Source: Marinicauda pacifica | Lineage (GTDB): Bacteria; Pseudomonadota; Alphaproteobacteria; Caulobacterales; Maricaulaceae | Assembly: GCF_004793635.1 (NCBI RefSeq) | Contig: NZ_SRXV01000001.1 | Coordinates: forward strand, 930,501 to 994,500 | Reading direction: 5' to 3' | DNA: 64,000 bases | Shown: one piece after another, positions 53,353 to 64,000 of the stretch | Numbering within the stretch: position 1 is the first letter of the stretch | Layout: every line of letters begins with the position of its first letter | Position numbers and translations under genes: made by a program | The notes under the pieces: generated by a model | The model's database searches: none | What the model saw: the letters and a program-made list of their open reading frames with translations, nothing else | What the model was told of the DNA's origin: nothing

Positions 53353-54566
53353 CCCGCAACCCGGATACGCGCATGCTTGGCGTAGACGGCCTTCAACGCG
53401 GAGACGAGTTCGTCGAACATCTCGTCGGTATGCAGCGGCGTCGGGGTCAGCCGCATGCGCTCGGTCCCCTTGGGCACGGTCGGATAGTTGATCGGCTGCA
53501 CGTAGATGCCGTGCTCGTCCAGAAGCGCATCGGTCAGGCGCTTGCACAGGACCGGATCGCCGACATGGATCGGGACGATGTGGGTCACCGACTCGATCAG
53601 CGGGAAGCCCTCGGCTGTCAGACGCGCCTTCAGCGCAGCCGCGCGTTCCTGGTGGGCCTCGCGCAAATGGTTGGCCGATTTGAGGAATTCGACGCTGGCA
53701 CGCGCGCCTGCGGCAATCGCCGGCGCCAGCGAGGTGGTGAAGATGAAGCCGGGCGCCCAGGAGCGGATCGCGTCGCAGATGACCGCGTCGGCCGCGATAT
53801 AGCCGCCCATCACGCCGAACGCCTTGCCGAGCGTGCCCTCGATGATGTCGAAGCGGTCGAGCAGACCTTCGCGCTCGGCCACGCCGGCGCCGCGCAGGCC
53901 GTAGAGGCCGACCGCGTGGACCTCGTCGAGATAGGTCATGGCGTTATACTTGTCGGCCAGGTCGCAGACTTCGCGCAACGGACCGATATCGCCGTCCATC
54001 GAGTAGACGGACTCAAGCGCGATGACCTTCGGCGCGTCGAGCGGCGCGGCCTTGAGGAGCTCTTCGAGATGCTCGACGTCGTTGTGGCGCCAGACATGCT
54101 TCTCGCAATTGGCCTGGCGCACCCCTTCGATCATCGAGGCGTGGTTCAGCGCGTCGGAGTAGATGATGAGGCCGGGCAGAATCTTGCCCAGCGTCGCCAG
54201 CGTCGCCTGGTTGGCGATATAACCGGAGGTGAAGAGGAGCGCGGATTCCTTCTCGTGCAGCTCGGCCAGCGAGCGCTCGAGTTCGACATGGTAGTGCGTC
54301 GTGCCGGAAATGTTGCGAGTCCCGCCCGCGCCTGCGCCGACATCGTCGAGCGCCTGCTTCATCGCGCCGACCACGCACGGGCTCTGGCCCATGGCGAGAT
54401 AATCGTTCGAGCACCACACCGTCACGTCGCGCATCTCGCCGGTGGAGACGCGATAGCGGGCGCGCGGGAAACTGCCCCGCGTGCGCAGCAGGTCGGCAAA
54501 GACGCGGTAGCGTCCTTCGGCCCGGACCCGGGCTACGGCCGTCTTGAAGGCTTCGTTATAATTCAT
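53349..54566 (-). CDS. hemA: 5-aminolevulinate synthase
   Basis: This PLP enzyme condenses glycine and succinyl-CoA, the entry to heme by the C4 route used in alphaproteobacteria. The 405-residue protein has [20 protein letters not shown] near residue 50, [21 protein letters not shown] near residue 80, [12 protein letters not shown] with the PLP aspartate near residue 214, and the lysine in [15 protein letters not shown] near residue 245. DUF6898 overlaps its stop. hemB is encoded 3.4 kb away, so two early heme steps are clustered. Confidence 0.97.
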   Translation of the reverse strand: MNYNEAFKTAVARVRAEGRYRVFADLLRTRGSFPRARYRVSTGEMRDVTVWCSNDYLAMGQSPCVVGAMKQALDDVGAGAGGTRNISGTTHYHVELERSLAELHEKESALLFTSGYIANQATLATLGKILPGLIIYSDALNHASMIEGVRQANCEKHVWRHNDVEHLEELLKAAPLDAPKVIALESVYSMDGDIGPLREVCDLADKYNAMTYLDEVHAVGLYGLRGAGVAEREGLLDRFDIIEGTLGKAFGVMGGYIAADAVICDAIRSWAPGFIFTTSLAPAIAAGARASVEFLKSANHLREAHQERAAALKARLTAEGFPLIESVTHIVPIHVGDPVLCKRLTDALLDEHGIYVQPINYPTVPKGTERMRLTPTPLHTDEMFDELVSALKAVYAKHARIRVAG

Positions 54567-54693
54567 TGCCGTTTCACCACCATCGGATGGCGCCTTACTC
54601 CGTTTTCAAGACAGTGCCACGAACCAAAGCTTGCGTCATCTGCTCCAGAGGAGACCGAATGTCGCGGCTACACTTTGAAAACGCTTCGCAAAT

Positions 54694-55599
54694 TCACTCC
54701 GGCACCTGCCCGATTTCACCCTGGAGCATCTTGATGATTCCAGAGAAGTCCAACTGGTTTCCGCCAGACTCGTTAAAGACCGAATACAGATTCTCCGCGC
54801 GCTGACCCAGAGGCGTCGAGGCGTCCACACGTTCGGCCGCCTGCATGGCCAGGCGCAGGTCCTTCAGCATCATCGGAGCCGCGAAGCCCGGCTTGTAATC
54901 GCGATTGGAGGGCGCAGCCGGCACAGGACCGGGCACCGGGCAATAGCTCGTCAGCGACCAGCTCTGGCCGGAGGCCTGGGACGCGATATTGAAGAAGTTC
55001 TGGGGGTCGAGCCCCAGCTTCTGCGCCAGGTTCATGGCCTCGCAGGTGCCGATCATGGTGATCGCGAGCAGCATGTTGTTGCAGATCTTGGCCGCCTGGC
55101 CCGCCCCGGCATCGCCGGCACGAATCACCGCCTTGCCCATGGTATCCAGGAAAGGCTTGGCCTTGTCGAAGCTGGCCTGGCTGCCCCCGACCATGAAGGT
55201 CAGCGTCCCGCCTTCGGCCGCGGCAACCCCGCCGGAGACCGGCGCGTCGACAAACGCCATCTGCTTCTTGTCGGCCTCGCCAGCGACGGCACGCGCAGAC
55301 TCCACATCGATCGTGGAGCAATCCATCAGGATGGCATCGTGTTCGGCCAGCTGCAGGATGCCGTCATCGCCTTCATAGACGCTGCGCACATGCTGACCGG
55401 CGGGCAGCATGGTGACGATCGCCTCGGCACCGCGTACTGCGTCGGCCAGGCTTTGGGCCGCCTTCGCGCCCTTGGCTTCGAGCGCCTTGACCGCGTCGCT
55501 GTTCAGATCGAACGCAAAGACCTCGTGGCCGGCCTTGACCATGTTGGCCGCCATGCCCGAACCCATGTTTCCCAGTCCGATAAATCCAATACGGGCCAT
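54694..55599 (-). CDS. mmsB: 3-hydroxyisobutyrate dehydrogenase
   Basis: The enzyme oxidises 3-hydroxyisobutyrate to methylmalonate semialdehyde in valine breakdown. The 301-residue protein has the NAD-binding start IGFIGLGNMGSGMAANMVKAGH, the substrate motif FVDAPVSGGVAAAEGGTL near residue 118, and the catalytic Lys in GAGQAAKICNNMLLA near residue 172. It is the third gene of the leftward operon after isobutyryl-CoA dehydrogenase and hydroxyisobutyryl-CoA hydrolase genes, which supports the valine role. The next enzyme, MmsA, is not in the window. Confidence 0.93.
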   Translation of the reverse strand: MARIGFIGLGNMGSGMAANMVKAGHEVFAFDLNSDAVKALEAKGAKAAQSLADAVRGAEAIVTMLPAGQHVRSVYEGDDGILQLAEHDAILMDCSTIDVESARAVAGEADKKQMAFVDAPVSGGVAAAEGGTLTFMVGGSQASFDKAKPFLDTMGKAVIRAGDAGAGQAAKICNNMLLAITMIGTCEAMNLAQKLGLDPQNFFNIASQASGQSWSLTSYCPVPGPVPAAPSNRDYKPGFAAPMMLKDLRLAMQAAERVDASTPLGQRAENLYSVFNESGGNQLDFSGIIKMLQGEIGQVPE

Positions 55600-55610
55600 G
55601 TGGCCTCCCC

Positions 55611-56651
55611 TTAAATGAAGCTCATCTCGTGATCGTCATCGAGCGGCGCGAAGAAAACGGCACGGTCTGCCGGGACCGGACCCCAGGACGGGGCATTGTC
55701 CTTGTCGACCACGACAGCGCGCACGCCTTCATAGAAGTCCGACCCGGGACGCAGAAAGCGCATGGAAACGCGCAGATCCTGCGCCATCACATCGCGGAAC
55801 TCCAGATCGCGTCCGGTCCGGATCGCCTCCAGCGTGACGGCGAGCGAAGTCGGCGACTTGGCACGCAACAGCTCCGCCTGTCTCGTCGACCAGTTATCTC
55901 CGGCGGCATCGAGCGCGGCGAGAATGGCTTCGATGGACGGTTCACAGAACGCCGCGTCGATCAGTCCGCGTTCCAGGGCCAGATCGCTGTCGCCAACCTT
56001 GCCGTCGAACCCGTCGAGCAATTCCTCGATCCGCTCGCCGTCATCGTCGAGGCGTTCGGTCTCCAGCGCATAGATCAGCTCGCCATTGCGCTCGCTCGGC
56101 ACGTAGTGTGTCGCGACGCCGGCCGCGATGGCATCCGCCGTCTTCAGGCGCGCCCCGGTCAGGCCCATCCATTCACCGAGACAGCCGGCCAGGCGCGGCA
56201 GGAAATAGGCCCCGCCGACATCGGGGTGAAAGCCGATCCCGGTTTCAGGCATGGCAATCATCGTCCGGTCACCGGCAACCCGGTGCGAGCCGTGAACCGA
56301 TACACCGACGCCGCCGCCCATCGTGATGCCGTCGATCAGCGCGACATAGGGCTTGGGATATTCGAAAATCAGCGTGTTGAGCCGGTACTCATCGCGCCAG
56401 AAGCGCCAGGCCCGATCATCGCCCGCCTTGCCGCTCTCGGCCAGCATCTTGATGTCACCGCCAGCGCAGAAGCCCCTCTCGCCCTCACCGTCGACCACGA
56501 CGGCCTTGATGGAGTCATCGTCCCTCCAGGCCGTCAATGCCTCGATCATGGCGTCGACCATGGACTGGTTCAGCGCGTTGAGCGCCTTGGGACGATTGAG
56601 GCTGATGCGGCCGACATCGCCCGTCCGGCGGATGATCACGTCATCGGTCAT
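55611..56651 (-). CDS. 3-hydroxyisobutyryl-CoA hydrolase (enoyl-CoA hydratase family)
   Basis: The enzyme releases 3-hydroxyisobutyrate from its CoA ester in valine catabolism. The 346-residue protein has the crotonase core: LNRPKALNALNQSMVDAM, GEGERGFCAGGDIKMLAESG near residue 60, and ALIDGITMGGGVGVSVHGSHRVAGD near residue 105. The C-terminal extension to about 345 residues distinguishes hydrolases from plain hydratases. AAAGGA precedes the ATG at 56651. It sits between the acyl-CoA dehydrogenase and mmsB. Confidence 0.9.
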   Translation of the reverse strand: MTDDVIIRRTGDVGRISLNRPKALNALNQSMVDAMIEALTAWRDDDSIKAVVVDGEGERGFCAGGDIKMLAESGKAGDDRAWRFWRDEYRLNTLIFEYPKPYVALIDGITMGGGVGVSVHGSHRVAGDRTMIAMPETGIGFHPDVGGAYFLPRLAGCLGEWMGLTGARLKTADAIAAGVATHYVPSERNGELIYALETERLDDDGERIEELLDGFDGKVGDSDLALERGLIDAAFCEPSIEAILAALDAAGDNWSTRQAELLRAKSPTSLAVTLEAIRTGRDLEFRDVMAQDLRVSMRFLRPGSDFYEGVRAVVVDKDNAPSWGPVPADRAVFFAPLDDDHEMSFI

Positions 56652-56756
56652 GACTGGTCCTTTCTCGGCGTCCGGCATCGATAGCGGGCACGCCCTGCAT
56701 AGGCAAATCGATCCATTCTGGTCCACCCATCGAAAAACTCGATACGCGGCCCTGCG

Positions 56757-57887
56757 CTACAGGCTTTTGGCGATGATGACGCGCATGATTTCGTTCGTGC
56801 CCTCAAGAATCTGGTGGACGCGGAGATCGCGCACGATGCGCTCGATCGGGTAGTCCTTCAGATAGCCGTAACCGCCGTGCAGCTGGAGCGCGTCATTGGC
56901 CACTTTCGAGCCTGCGTCAGTGGCGAAACGCTTGGCCATGGCGCAATGTTTCGGCGCCCCAGGATCCTTGCGGTCCAGCGAATCGGCGGCGCGGTAGAGC
57001 ATGAGGCGCGCGGCATCGAGATCGGTGGCCATGTCAGCGAGCTTGAACTGGGTCGCCTGGAACGCCTCGATCGGCTTGCCGAACTGCTCGCGCCCCTGCA
57101 CGTATTCGCGCGCCAGATCATAGGCCTCCGATGCGCCGCCGAGTGAGCAGGCGCCGATATTGATGCGGCCCCCGTTCAGCCCGTTCATGGCGATGGAGAA
57201 GCCCTTGCCTTCCTCATCGAGGCGATTGGCGGCCGGCACGCGGCAATCCTCGAAGGTGACCACGGCCGTCGGCTGGGAATTCCAGCCCATCTTGCGCTCG
57301 TTGGCGCCGAAGGAGAGGCCCGGCGTGTCCTTTTCCACCACCAGGGTGGAAATCCCCTTCGGTCCCGCCTCGCCGGTGCGGCACATGACGACGTAGAGAT
57401 CGCTGGTCCCGGCGCCGGAAATGAAGGCCTTCGAGCCGTTGAGGACGTAATCATCGCCATCGCGCACAGCCTTGGTGCGCAGGCTGCCCGCATCAGACCC
57501 GGCGCCCGGCTCGGTCAGGCAATAGGAGCCGATCATGTCCATGGAGGTGAGTTTGGGCAGCCATTTCTGGCGCTGCTCGTCATTTCCCCACGTATCGATC
57601 ATCCAGCTGACCATGTTGTGGATGGAGATGAAGGCCGCCGTGGAGACACAGCCACGCGAGAGCTGTTCAAAGATGATCGCGGCATCGAGACGCGACATGC
57701 CCGATCCGCCGACATCGTCGCGCGTGTAGATGCCGGCAAAGCCCATCTCTGCGGCTTCCTTCAGCACGTCGACCGGGAAGATCTTTTCCTCGTCCCATTT
57801 TGCCGCATTGGGTTTAAGCCGGTCATCGGCAAACTTGCGGGCGGCGTCCTGGATGAGGGCTTGCTCTTCGCTAAGCTCGAAATGCAC
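56757..57887 (-). CDS. isobutyryl-CoA/branched-chain acyl-CoA dehydrogenase
   Basis: The 376-residue flavoenzyme has [22 protein letters not shown] at the start, [20 protein letters not shown] near residue 125, [39 protein letters not shown] near residue 265, and [34 protein letters not shown] at the end (key QILEGTNEI is seen, with a catalytic Glu). Its position ahead of hydroxyisobutyryl-CoA hydrolase and mmsB points to isobutyryl-CoA as substrate. It is divergent from hemB, with 89 bp between. Confidence 0.92.
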   Translation of the reverse strand: MHFELSEEQALIQDAARKFADDRLKPNAAKWDEEKIFPVDVLKEAAEMGFAGIYTRDDVGGSGMSRLDAAIIFEQLSRGCVSTAAFISIHNMVSWMIDTWGNDEQRQKWLPKLTSMDMIGSYCLTEPGAGSDAGSLRTKAVRDGDDYVLNGSKAFISGAGTSDLYVVMCRTGEAGPKGISTLVVEKDTPGLSFGANERKMGWNSQPTAVVTFEDCRVPAANRLDEEGKGFSIAMNGLNGGRINIGACSLGGASEAYDLAREYVQGREQFGKPIEAFQATQFKLADMATDLDAARLMLYRAADSLDRKDPGAPKHCAMAKRFATDAGSKVANDALQLHGGYGYLKDYPIERIVRDLRVHQILEGTNEIMRVIIAKSL

Positions 57888-57970
57888 TCGGATTCTCCTT
57901 AAAGAGTAGCGGAACGCGGCGAACCGGCGAGACCGGGACCGGCCTCCAACAGATTTGACAAGCGAGATAG

Positions 57971-60092
<2,122 letters not shown>

Positions 60093-60096
60093 GCGC

Positions 60097-60729
60097 TCAG
60101 TCGAGCTTGCCGATGGAGGGCAGCGTCCAGTTGAAACGCATCGCGGCGGCGCGGATGGCAAAGGCCAGGAACGCCGCCGCGATGGCCAGTGGACCGCCCG
60201 GCAAGGCAAACATGTGGCCGAAGACGTAGGCCGCCGCCCCGGCAAGGCCCGCCAGCGCGTAGATCTCCTCGCGCAGGACGAGCGGCACGTCATTCACCAG
60301 CACATCGCGCAGCAAGCCGCCAAACGCAGCCGTCATCACGCCGGTCAGGATGGCAATCGACCAGTGCGCCCCGGCCAGCAGCCCGGCCTGGGCGCCCAGC
60401 ACGCAGAAGACCGACAGCCCGACCGCGTCGGCCCAGGCCAGCGCGGCCCGCCGCGCGCCGGTCCCGCTGGTCAGCAGGGCCGATCCGTAATAGCCGACAA
60501 TGGCGCCGGCCGCGGCGATGGCCAGGTATTCCGGCGCATTGACCCAGTAGACCGGCAGCGCGCCGAGCAGGATGTCGCGCAGCGTGCCCCCGCCCATGCC
60601 GGCGGCGGCGCCGACGATCACCGCCCCGAACGGGTCGAGGCTCTTGCGCGCGGCGATCATCCCCCCGGAGAAGGCGAAGAAGAAAACGCCGGCATAGTCC
60701 AGCAGGGAGAAGACGAGCGCGACGCTCAT
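60097..60729 (-). CDS. TRIC-like (UPF0126) cation channel family membrane protein
   Basis: The 210-residue protein has seven hydrophobic segments with an internal repeat: GVFFFAFSGGMIAARKSLDPFGAVIVGAAAGMGGGTLRDILLG in the first half (the GGGTLRD core is seen) and VMTAAFGGLLRDVLVNDVPLVLREEIYA in the second. This is the UPF0126/YicG family, structurally related to trimeric intracellular potassium channels. ATG at 60729 overlaps the DUF389 stop by 4 bp, making it the last gene of a four-gene leftward operon. Confidence 0.9.
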   Translation of the reverse strand: MSVALVFSLLDYAGVFFFAFSGGMIAARKSLDPFGAVIVGAAAGMGGGTLRDILLGALPVYWVNAPEYLAIAAAGAIVGYYGSALLTSGTGARRAALAWADAVGLSVFCVLGAQAGLLAGAHWSIAILTGVMTAAFGGLLRDVLVNDVPLVLREEIYALAGLAGAAAYVFGHMFALPGGPLAIAAAFLAFAIRAAAMRFNWTLPSIGKLD

Positions 60730-61727
60730 GGCAGGCCGATGGCCGGCTGGGACGCGAAATGGAGTGCGATTAGTGTCAGCGCGATGATCAGTACGGCCCA
60801 CACCGCCCCGTTGACGTAGACCGAGCGCTTTGCCGCGCGCCGCTCCAGCCAGGTTCGCGGACGCACGCCCTTGAGGAAATACACCAGCAGGGCGGCCAGA
60901 TTGACGCTGACCACGTTGATGAAGAGCAGCAGCAAGGCGCGCGCGGCCAGCTGCCAGTAGCCTGCGCCGGCATAAAGCCCCGCCGCTGCTGCGGGGGGCA
61001 GGAGCGCGACGGCGACCATGACGCCGACAAGCGCAGAGGGCAGGCCCGCGGCGATGGAGAGCGCGGCCGCCGCGCCGGCCGCGAGTGCCAGCGTGGGCGA
61101 GTCCAGCCCGACCACCGTGCGGCTGGTCAATTCGTCAGCAGAGAGATCGAGCGGCAAGGCAAATCCGATCGCGAAGGACAGGGCAAGCCCGATGGAGAGC
61201 CCCGCAATCGCCGTGCGCGCTGACTTGCCCATCAGGGCCAGATCGCCGAGCGCAGACGCGAAGGAAAATGCCAGGATCGGGCCCAGGAGCGGGGCGATCA
61301 CCATGGCGCCGATGACGACGGCCACATTGTCCGCCGCCATTCCAAAGACGGCCACGATGGTGGAAAGCGCCGTGAGCAGGATGAAGTCGCTGTTGAATTT
61401 CGCGCCCCGGCTGATGTCCTCGAACAATTCCTCGCGCAGGGCGAGCGTGCGCCGCTCCTGGCGGGCATCGGTGTCTTCGGGGATTTTGGGCAGGCTTGCC
61501 TCGATCGGGATCACCACGAGCTGCCAGTCTGCCTCCTCGTCGAGAATGGCCGAGATCGCGTCGATCGCCTTCTGCCCGTCCCCCGTCTTGAAGAGCAGGC
61601 GCAGCAGACGCCGGCCGCGATCGTCCGGCTCGGTCAGACGATAGTCGAGCGGCTCGGTCTTGAGCGTGGCCTTGAGGACCTGCTGGACGCGATCGCCGTC
61701 GGGAAGGGAGAGTTCGATCAGGCGCAC
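60726..61727 (-). CDS. DUF389 (TIGR00341-type) membrane protein
   Basis: The 333-residue protein has a soluble N-terminal ferredoxin-like domain of about 85 residues and then around seven hydrophobic segments, starting NSDFILLTALSTIVAVFGMAADNVAVVIGAMVIAPLLGPI (the GAMVIAPLLGPI core is the family hallmark). VGVMVAVALLPPAAAAGL follows near residue 240. Members are of unknown function, possibly transport. It lies 3 bp after the HIBADH-like gene. Confidence 0.88.
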   Translation of the reverse strand: MRLIELSLPDGDRVQQVLKATLKTEPLDYRLTEPDDRGRRLLRLLFKTGDGQKAIDAISAILDEEADWQLVVIPIEASLPKIPEDTDARQERRTLALREELFEDISRGAKFNSDFILLTALSTIVAVFGMAADNVAVVIGAMVIAPLLGPILAFSFASALGDLALMGKSARTAIAGLSIGLALSFAIGFALPLDLSADELTSRTVVGLDSPTLALAAGAAAALSIAAGLPSALVGVMVAVALLPPAAAAGLYAGAGYWQLAARALLLLFINVVSVNLAALLVYFLKGVRPRTWLERRAAKRSVYVNGAVWAVLIIALTLIALHFASQPAIGLP

Positions 61728-61730
61728 GCG

Positions 61731-62606
61731 CTAATCCTTCGCGCGGTCGGCGTTCTCAAGGCGGGCAATCAGGCTGGACGTGTCCCAGCGCTCCCCGCCC
61801 ATCGCCTGGACCTCGCCGTAGAACTGATCGACCAGAGCGGCGACCGGCAGACGCGATCCATTACGGCGCGCCTCGTCGAGCGCGATCCGAAGATCTTTAC
61901 GCATCCAGTTGACCGCAAAGCCGAAGCCAAACTCGCCCTCGACCATGGTCTGCCAGCGATTTTCCATCTGCCAGGACTGCGCGGCGCCCTTGGAGATGGC
62001 ATTGATGACGGTTTCCGGTTCGAGCCCGGCCTGCTTGGCGAAATGAAGGCCCTCTGAGAGACCCTGCACGACGCCGGCGATGCAAATTTGATTGACCATC
62101 TTGACCAGCTGGCCCGAACCAGCAGGCCCGGCCAGCGTGATCGCTTTCGCGTAGGCGTCCATGACCGGGCGGACCTTGTCGAAGTCCGACTCGCGCCCGC
62201 CGCACATGATGGAGAGCTGCCCGTTCTCGGCGCCCGCCTGGCCGCCGGAAACCGGCGCATCCACGAAGCCGAGACCGGCTTCCTCAGCGCGTTCGGCCAG
62301 CTGCCGGGCGAGCTCGGCGGAGGCCGTGGTGTGGTCGACCAGCACGGCGCCGGGCTTCATCGCGTCCAGAACCGGTTCGGCGATGGCGCGCACGTCAGGA
62401 TCGTCGCCCAGACACATGAGGACCACGTCGCAGTCCTCTACCGCGTCTTCGGGGGATTGCGCCGCCCTGCCCGCGTGATCCTTCGCCCAGGCCTGCGCCT
62501 TGGTCGCAGTGCGGTTCCAGACCGAGACCTGGTGACCCGCAGAAACAAGGTGTCCGGCCATCGGATAGCCCATGACCCCGAGGCCGAGAAAAGCAAGTTT
62601 AGCCAT
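61731..62606 (-). CDS. NAD(P)-dependent oxidoreductase, 3-hydroxyisobutyrate dehydrogenase family
   Basis: The 291-residue protein has LAFLGLGVMGYPMAGHLVSAGH, GFVDAPVSGGQAGAENGQLSI near residue 120 and the catalytic Lys in GSGQLVKMVNQICIAG near residue 172. It is a paralog of mmsB at 54694 but is not in the valine operon, and may act on another beta-hydroxyacid such as tartronate semialdehyde (GarR-like). It lies 15 bp after the flavin reductase gene and 3 bp before DUF389. Confidence 0.88.
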   Translation of the reverse strand: MAKLAFLGLGVMGYPMAGHLVSAGHQVSVWNRTATKAQAWAKDHAGRAAQSPEDAVEDCDVVLMCLGDDPDVRAIAEPVLDAMKPGAVLVDHTTASAELARQLAERAEEAGLGFVDAPVSGGQAGAENGQLSIMCGGRESDFDKVRPVMDAYAKAITLAGPAGSGQLVKMVNQICIAGVVQGLSEGLHFAKQAGLEPETVINAISKGAAQSWQMENRWQTMVEGEFGFGFAVNWMRKDLRIALDEARRNGSRLPVAALVDQFYGEVQAMGGERWDTSSLIARLENADRAKD

Positions 62607-62621
62607 GACGCGATGCTCCGG

Positions 62622-63089
62622 TCAGATCTGGAAATAGCTGGAACGGTTGAAGACGAGCGGGGACACGTCGCGCGGCGTGTCGAAGTCGAGCACCTCGGCC
62701 ACGATGATATCGTGATCGCCCGCCTCGTGAATGGCTGTCGTGCGGCAGTCGAACCGCGCGATTGCGCCCTCCACGAAGAGGGCACCGCTCTCGCGCTGCG
62801 TCCACTTCGCCCCGGTCAGCTCGAGACTGTCTTCGCGCGCGCACAGGGTGGACAGCATCTCCTGATCGCTGGCCAGCACGTTGATGCCGAAGGCCGGCGT
62901 ATTGCGGAACAGCTCGTAGCGCGCACTGTCGCGTGCGATCGACCACAGGATCAGGGCAGGCTCGAGCGAGACCGACGAAAATGAATTGACCGTCATGGCA
63001 CAGGCCCGCTGCCCGTCCATCGTGGTGACAAGGGTCACCCCGGTCGGAAAGCGCGAGAGTGCGTCCCGGTAGGCCCGTGCACGTTTCAA
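62622..63089 (-). CDS. flavin reductase family protein
   Basis: The 155-residue protein has the split-barrel flavin reductase pattern: RDALSRFPTGVTLVTT near the start, CAMTVNSFSSVSLEPALILWSI near residue 30 (the flavin-binding TxNSFxSVS core is seen), FGINVLASDQE and GDHDIIVAEV near residue 122. Such proteins supply reduced flavin to monooxygenases or act alone; no monooxygenase is adjacent. The start is TTG at 63089 with GGGAG 7-8 nt upstream. It leads a compact four-gene operon and is divergent from motB. Confidence 0.85.
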   Translation of the reverse strand: MKRARAYRDALSRFPTGVTLVTTMDGQRACAMTVNSFSSVSLEPALILWSIARDSARYELFRNTPAFGINVLASDQEMLSTLCAREDSLELTGAKWTQRESGALFVEGAIARFDCRTTAIHEAGDHDIIVAEVLDFDTPRDVSPLVFNRSSYFQI

Positions 63090-63177
63090 ATCCGTCTCCC
63101 TGGCGAAGTTTGTCCGCTGAAACCGCCCCTTAACCCTGACGATGTTAACTGGCTGCCTGAATAGAGGGTGGATGGCA

Positions 63178-64000
63178 ATGGCGTCGGATCAACCGATCAT
63201 CATCAAGAAAGTCAAGAAGGGTGGCCATGAAGGTCACCATGGCGGGGCCTGGAAGGTCGCCTATGCCGACTTCGTGACAGCCATGATGGCCTTCTTCCTC
63301 CTGATGTGGCTGATCGCGACCGCAGACCCTGAGCAGAAGCGCGGCATCGCCGACTATTTCGCCCCCGCCAGCGTCAGCCCGACCAATTCGGGTTCCGGCG
63401 GCGTGCTGGCCGGGACCGAATTCGGAGACGAAGGTGTACGTGGACCGGGCTCTGCGTCCGTGGTCGAGCGTCTCGCCCCGGAATCGGTGCGCAACGAGAA
63501 TGTACGCCAACAACAATCCACCGAATCCTCCTCCGATGCCGACGATCAGCCGGACGTCTCACAGGATGCGCTCGCCAATGCCCTCGCCCGCCGCGAGGCA
63601 GCCGAGTTCGAGAGCGCCGAGATGTCGCTCCGCCAGGCGCTTCAGGACATGCCCGAGCTCGCCGAGCTGTCGCGGCACATCATAGTGGACGAGACCCCCG
63701 AAGGCCTTCGTATCCAGCTGATCGATGAAGAAGGCCGCTCGATGTTCCAGCCCGGTGCCGTAGAGCCCAACGAGCGCGCCGTCGTGCTGCTGCGCGCGGT
63801 CGCCGAGGTTGCCGAGCGCCTGCCCAACCGCCTCTCCATCTCCGGCCACACCGACGCTTCACCGGCGGGTGCCAACTCATTGTCCAACTGGCAGCTTTCC
63901 GCCTCGCGCGCCAACGCGGCCCTGGAAATCCTGAACGACGCGGGAATCGCCGAGCACCGCATTGCGGAAGTCTCCGGCAAGGCCAGCTCCGAACCGCTCT
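63178..64000 (+). CDS. motB: flagellar motor stator protein MotB (3' truncated by window edge)
   Basis: MotB anchors the flagellar stator to peptidoglycan and forms the proton channel with MotA. The open frame runs off the window with 274 residues visible. Seen are IIIKKVKKGGHEGHHGGAWKVAYADFVTAMMAFFLLMWLIATAD (the AYADFVTAMMAFFLLMWL channel helix with its proton-carrying Asp near residue 28), a variable linker, and the OmpA-like peptidoglycan-binding domain from about residue 190 with ISGHTDASPAG near 223 and LSASRANAALEIL. An in-frame ATG lies two codons upstream at 63172; 63178 has better spacing from GAGGG. No motA is adjacent. Confidence 0.93.
   Translation, partial: MASDQPIIIKKVKKGGHEGHHGGAWKVAYADFVTAMMAFFLLMWLIATADPEQKRGIADYFAPASVSPTNSGSGGVLAGTEFGDEGVRGPGSASVVERLAPESVRNENVRQQQSTESSSDADDQPDVSQDALANALARREAAEFESAEMSLRQALQDMPELAELSRHIIVDETPEGLRIQLIDEEGRSMFQPGAVEPNERAVVLLRAVAEVAERLPNRLSISGHTDASPAGANSLSNWQLSASRANAALEILNDAGIAEHRIAEVSGKASSEPL

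Noticed and set aside
63130-63148. Two TTAA boxes upstream of motB as a CtrA site
   Set aside because: The spacing between the boxes is 11 bases rather than the canonical 7, so this is not a standard CtrA box, although half sites can function.

Overview
The window is a GC-rich chromosomal segment from an alphaproteobacterium, densely packed with short intergenic gaps. Alphaproteobacterial markers seen directly are: 5-aminolevulinate synthase (C4 heme route) with a metal-site variant of HemB that lacks the zinc cysteines, a CtaA/COX15 heme A synthase, an NDUFS4-like complex I accessory subunit, a CBP3/UQCC-type cytochrome bc1 chaperone, a Ros/MucR regulator, an N-terminally extended ribosomal protein S9, and the ihfA-merR-tRNA-Pro neighbourhood. 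The gene set (PHA synthase, flagellar MotB, photolyases, a BLUF sensor, branched-chain acyl-CoA catabolism) fits an aerobic, light-exposed, probably motile aquatic bacterium. I would guess Maricaulales/Hyphomonadaceae-like, but that placement is inference. No phage, insertion sequence, CRISPR array or obvious island is visible; it looks like vertically inherited core chromosome with a few accessory modules.

Layout. 1-6.2 kb: the end of recG, a DUF502 membrane protein, a DUF3089 protein without its serine nucleophile, and kdsA-hldE (KDO and ADP-heptose for LPS). 6.2-15.0 kb: a photo-oxidative-damage block. Rightward genes are a class I photolyase, a COG2907 FAD oxidoreductase, a DUF1365 protein and a cyclopropane-fatty-acid-synthase-like methyltransferase. 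Leftward genes are a ChrR-like cupin, a secreted DUF6134-like protein, an Fe-S photolyase and a short-chain dehydrogenase. Both halves are preceded by TGATCC-N18 promoter-like elements, but no ECF sigma factor gene is present. 15-24 kb: cysK, an orphan amino-acid-binding protein, metC, three tRNAs, an NDUFS4-like gene, a DUF192 gene, ppa and glpX-recJ. 24-35 kb: phaC, a methyltransferase, rplM-rpsI, a PhoX/phytase-like secreted pair, ctaA, two acyl-CoA dehydrogenases and a PqiA-like protein.

35-37 kb holds what I consider the most intriguing module: a leftward three-gene unit encoding a degenerate GGDEF-EAL protein, a stand-alone BLUF blue-light sensor and a small unrecognised, STAS-like protein. 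37-47 kb: a secreted amidohydrolase, tRNA-Pro, merR-ihfA-fabH-plsX, the bc1 chaperone, bamE, a proton-pumping pyrophosphatase and a Gly/Ser-rich secreted protein. 46-52 kb: the leftward run glyA-nrdR-ribD(reductase only)-ribE-ribBX-ribH-nusB-thiL. Here the riboflavin genes lack a recognisable deaminase domain and have a zinc-less GTP cyclohydrolase II domain, so two early steps must be supplied from elsewhere. 52-64 kb: mucR, hemA with a DUF6898 gene, a valine-catabolism operon, hemB with a trans-sulfuration enzyme, a compact operon (flavin reductase, HIBADH-like dehydrogenase, DUF389, TRIC-like channel), and the start of motB running off the window.

All functional calls rest on motif and family recognition by eye; no database search was run. 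Start codons were moved inward from the longest open frame where a ribosome binding site or gene overlap supported it.
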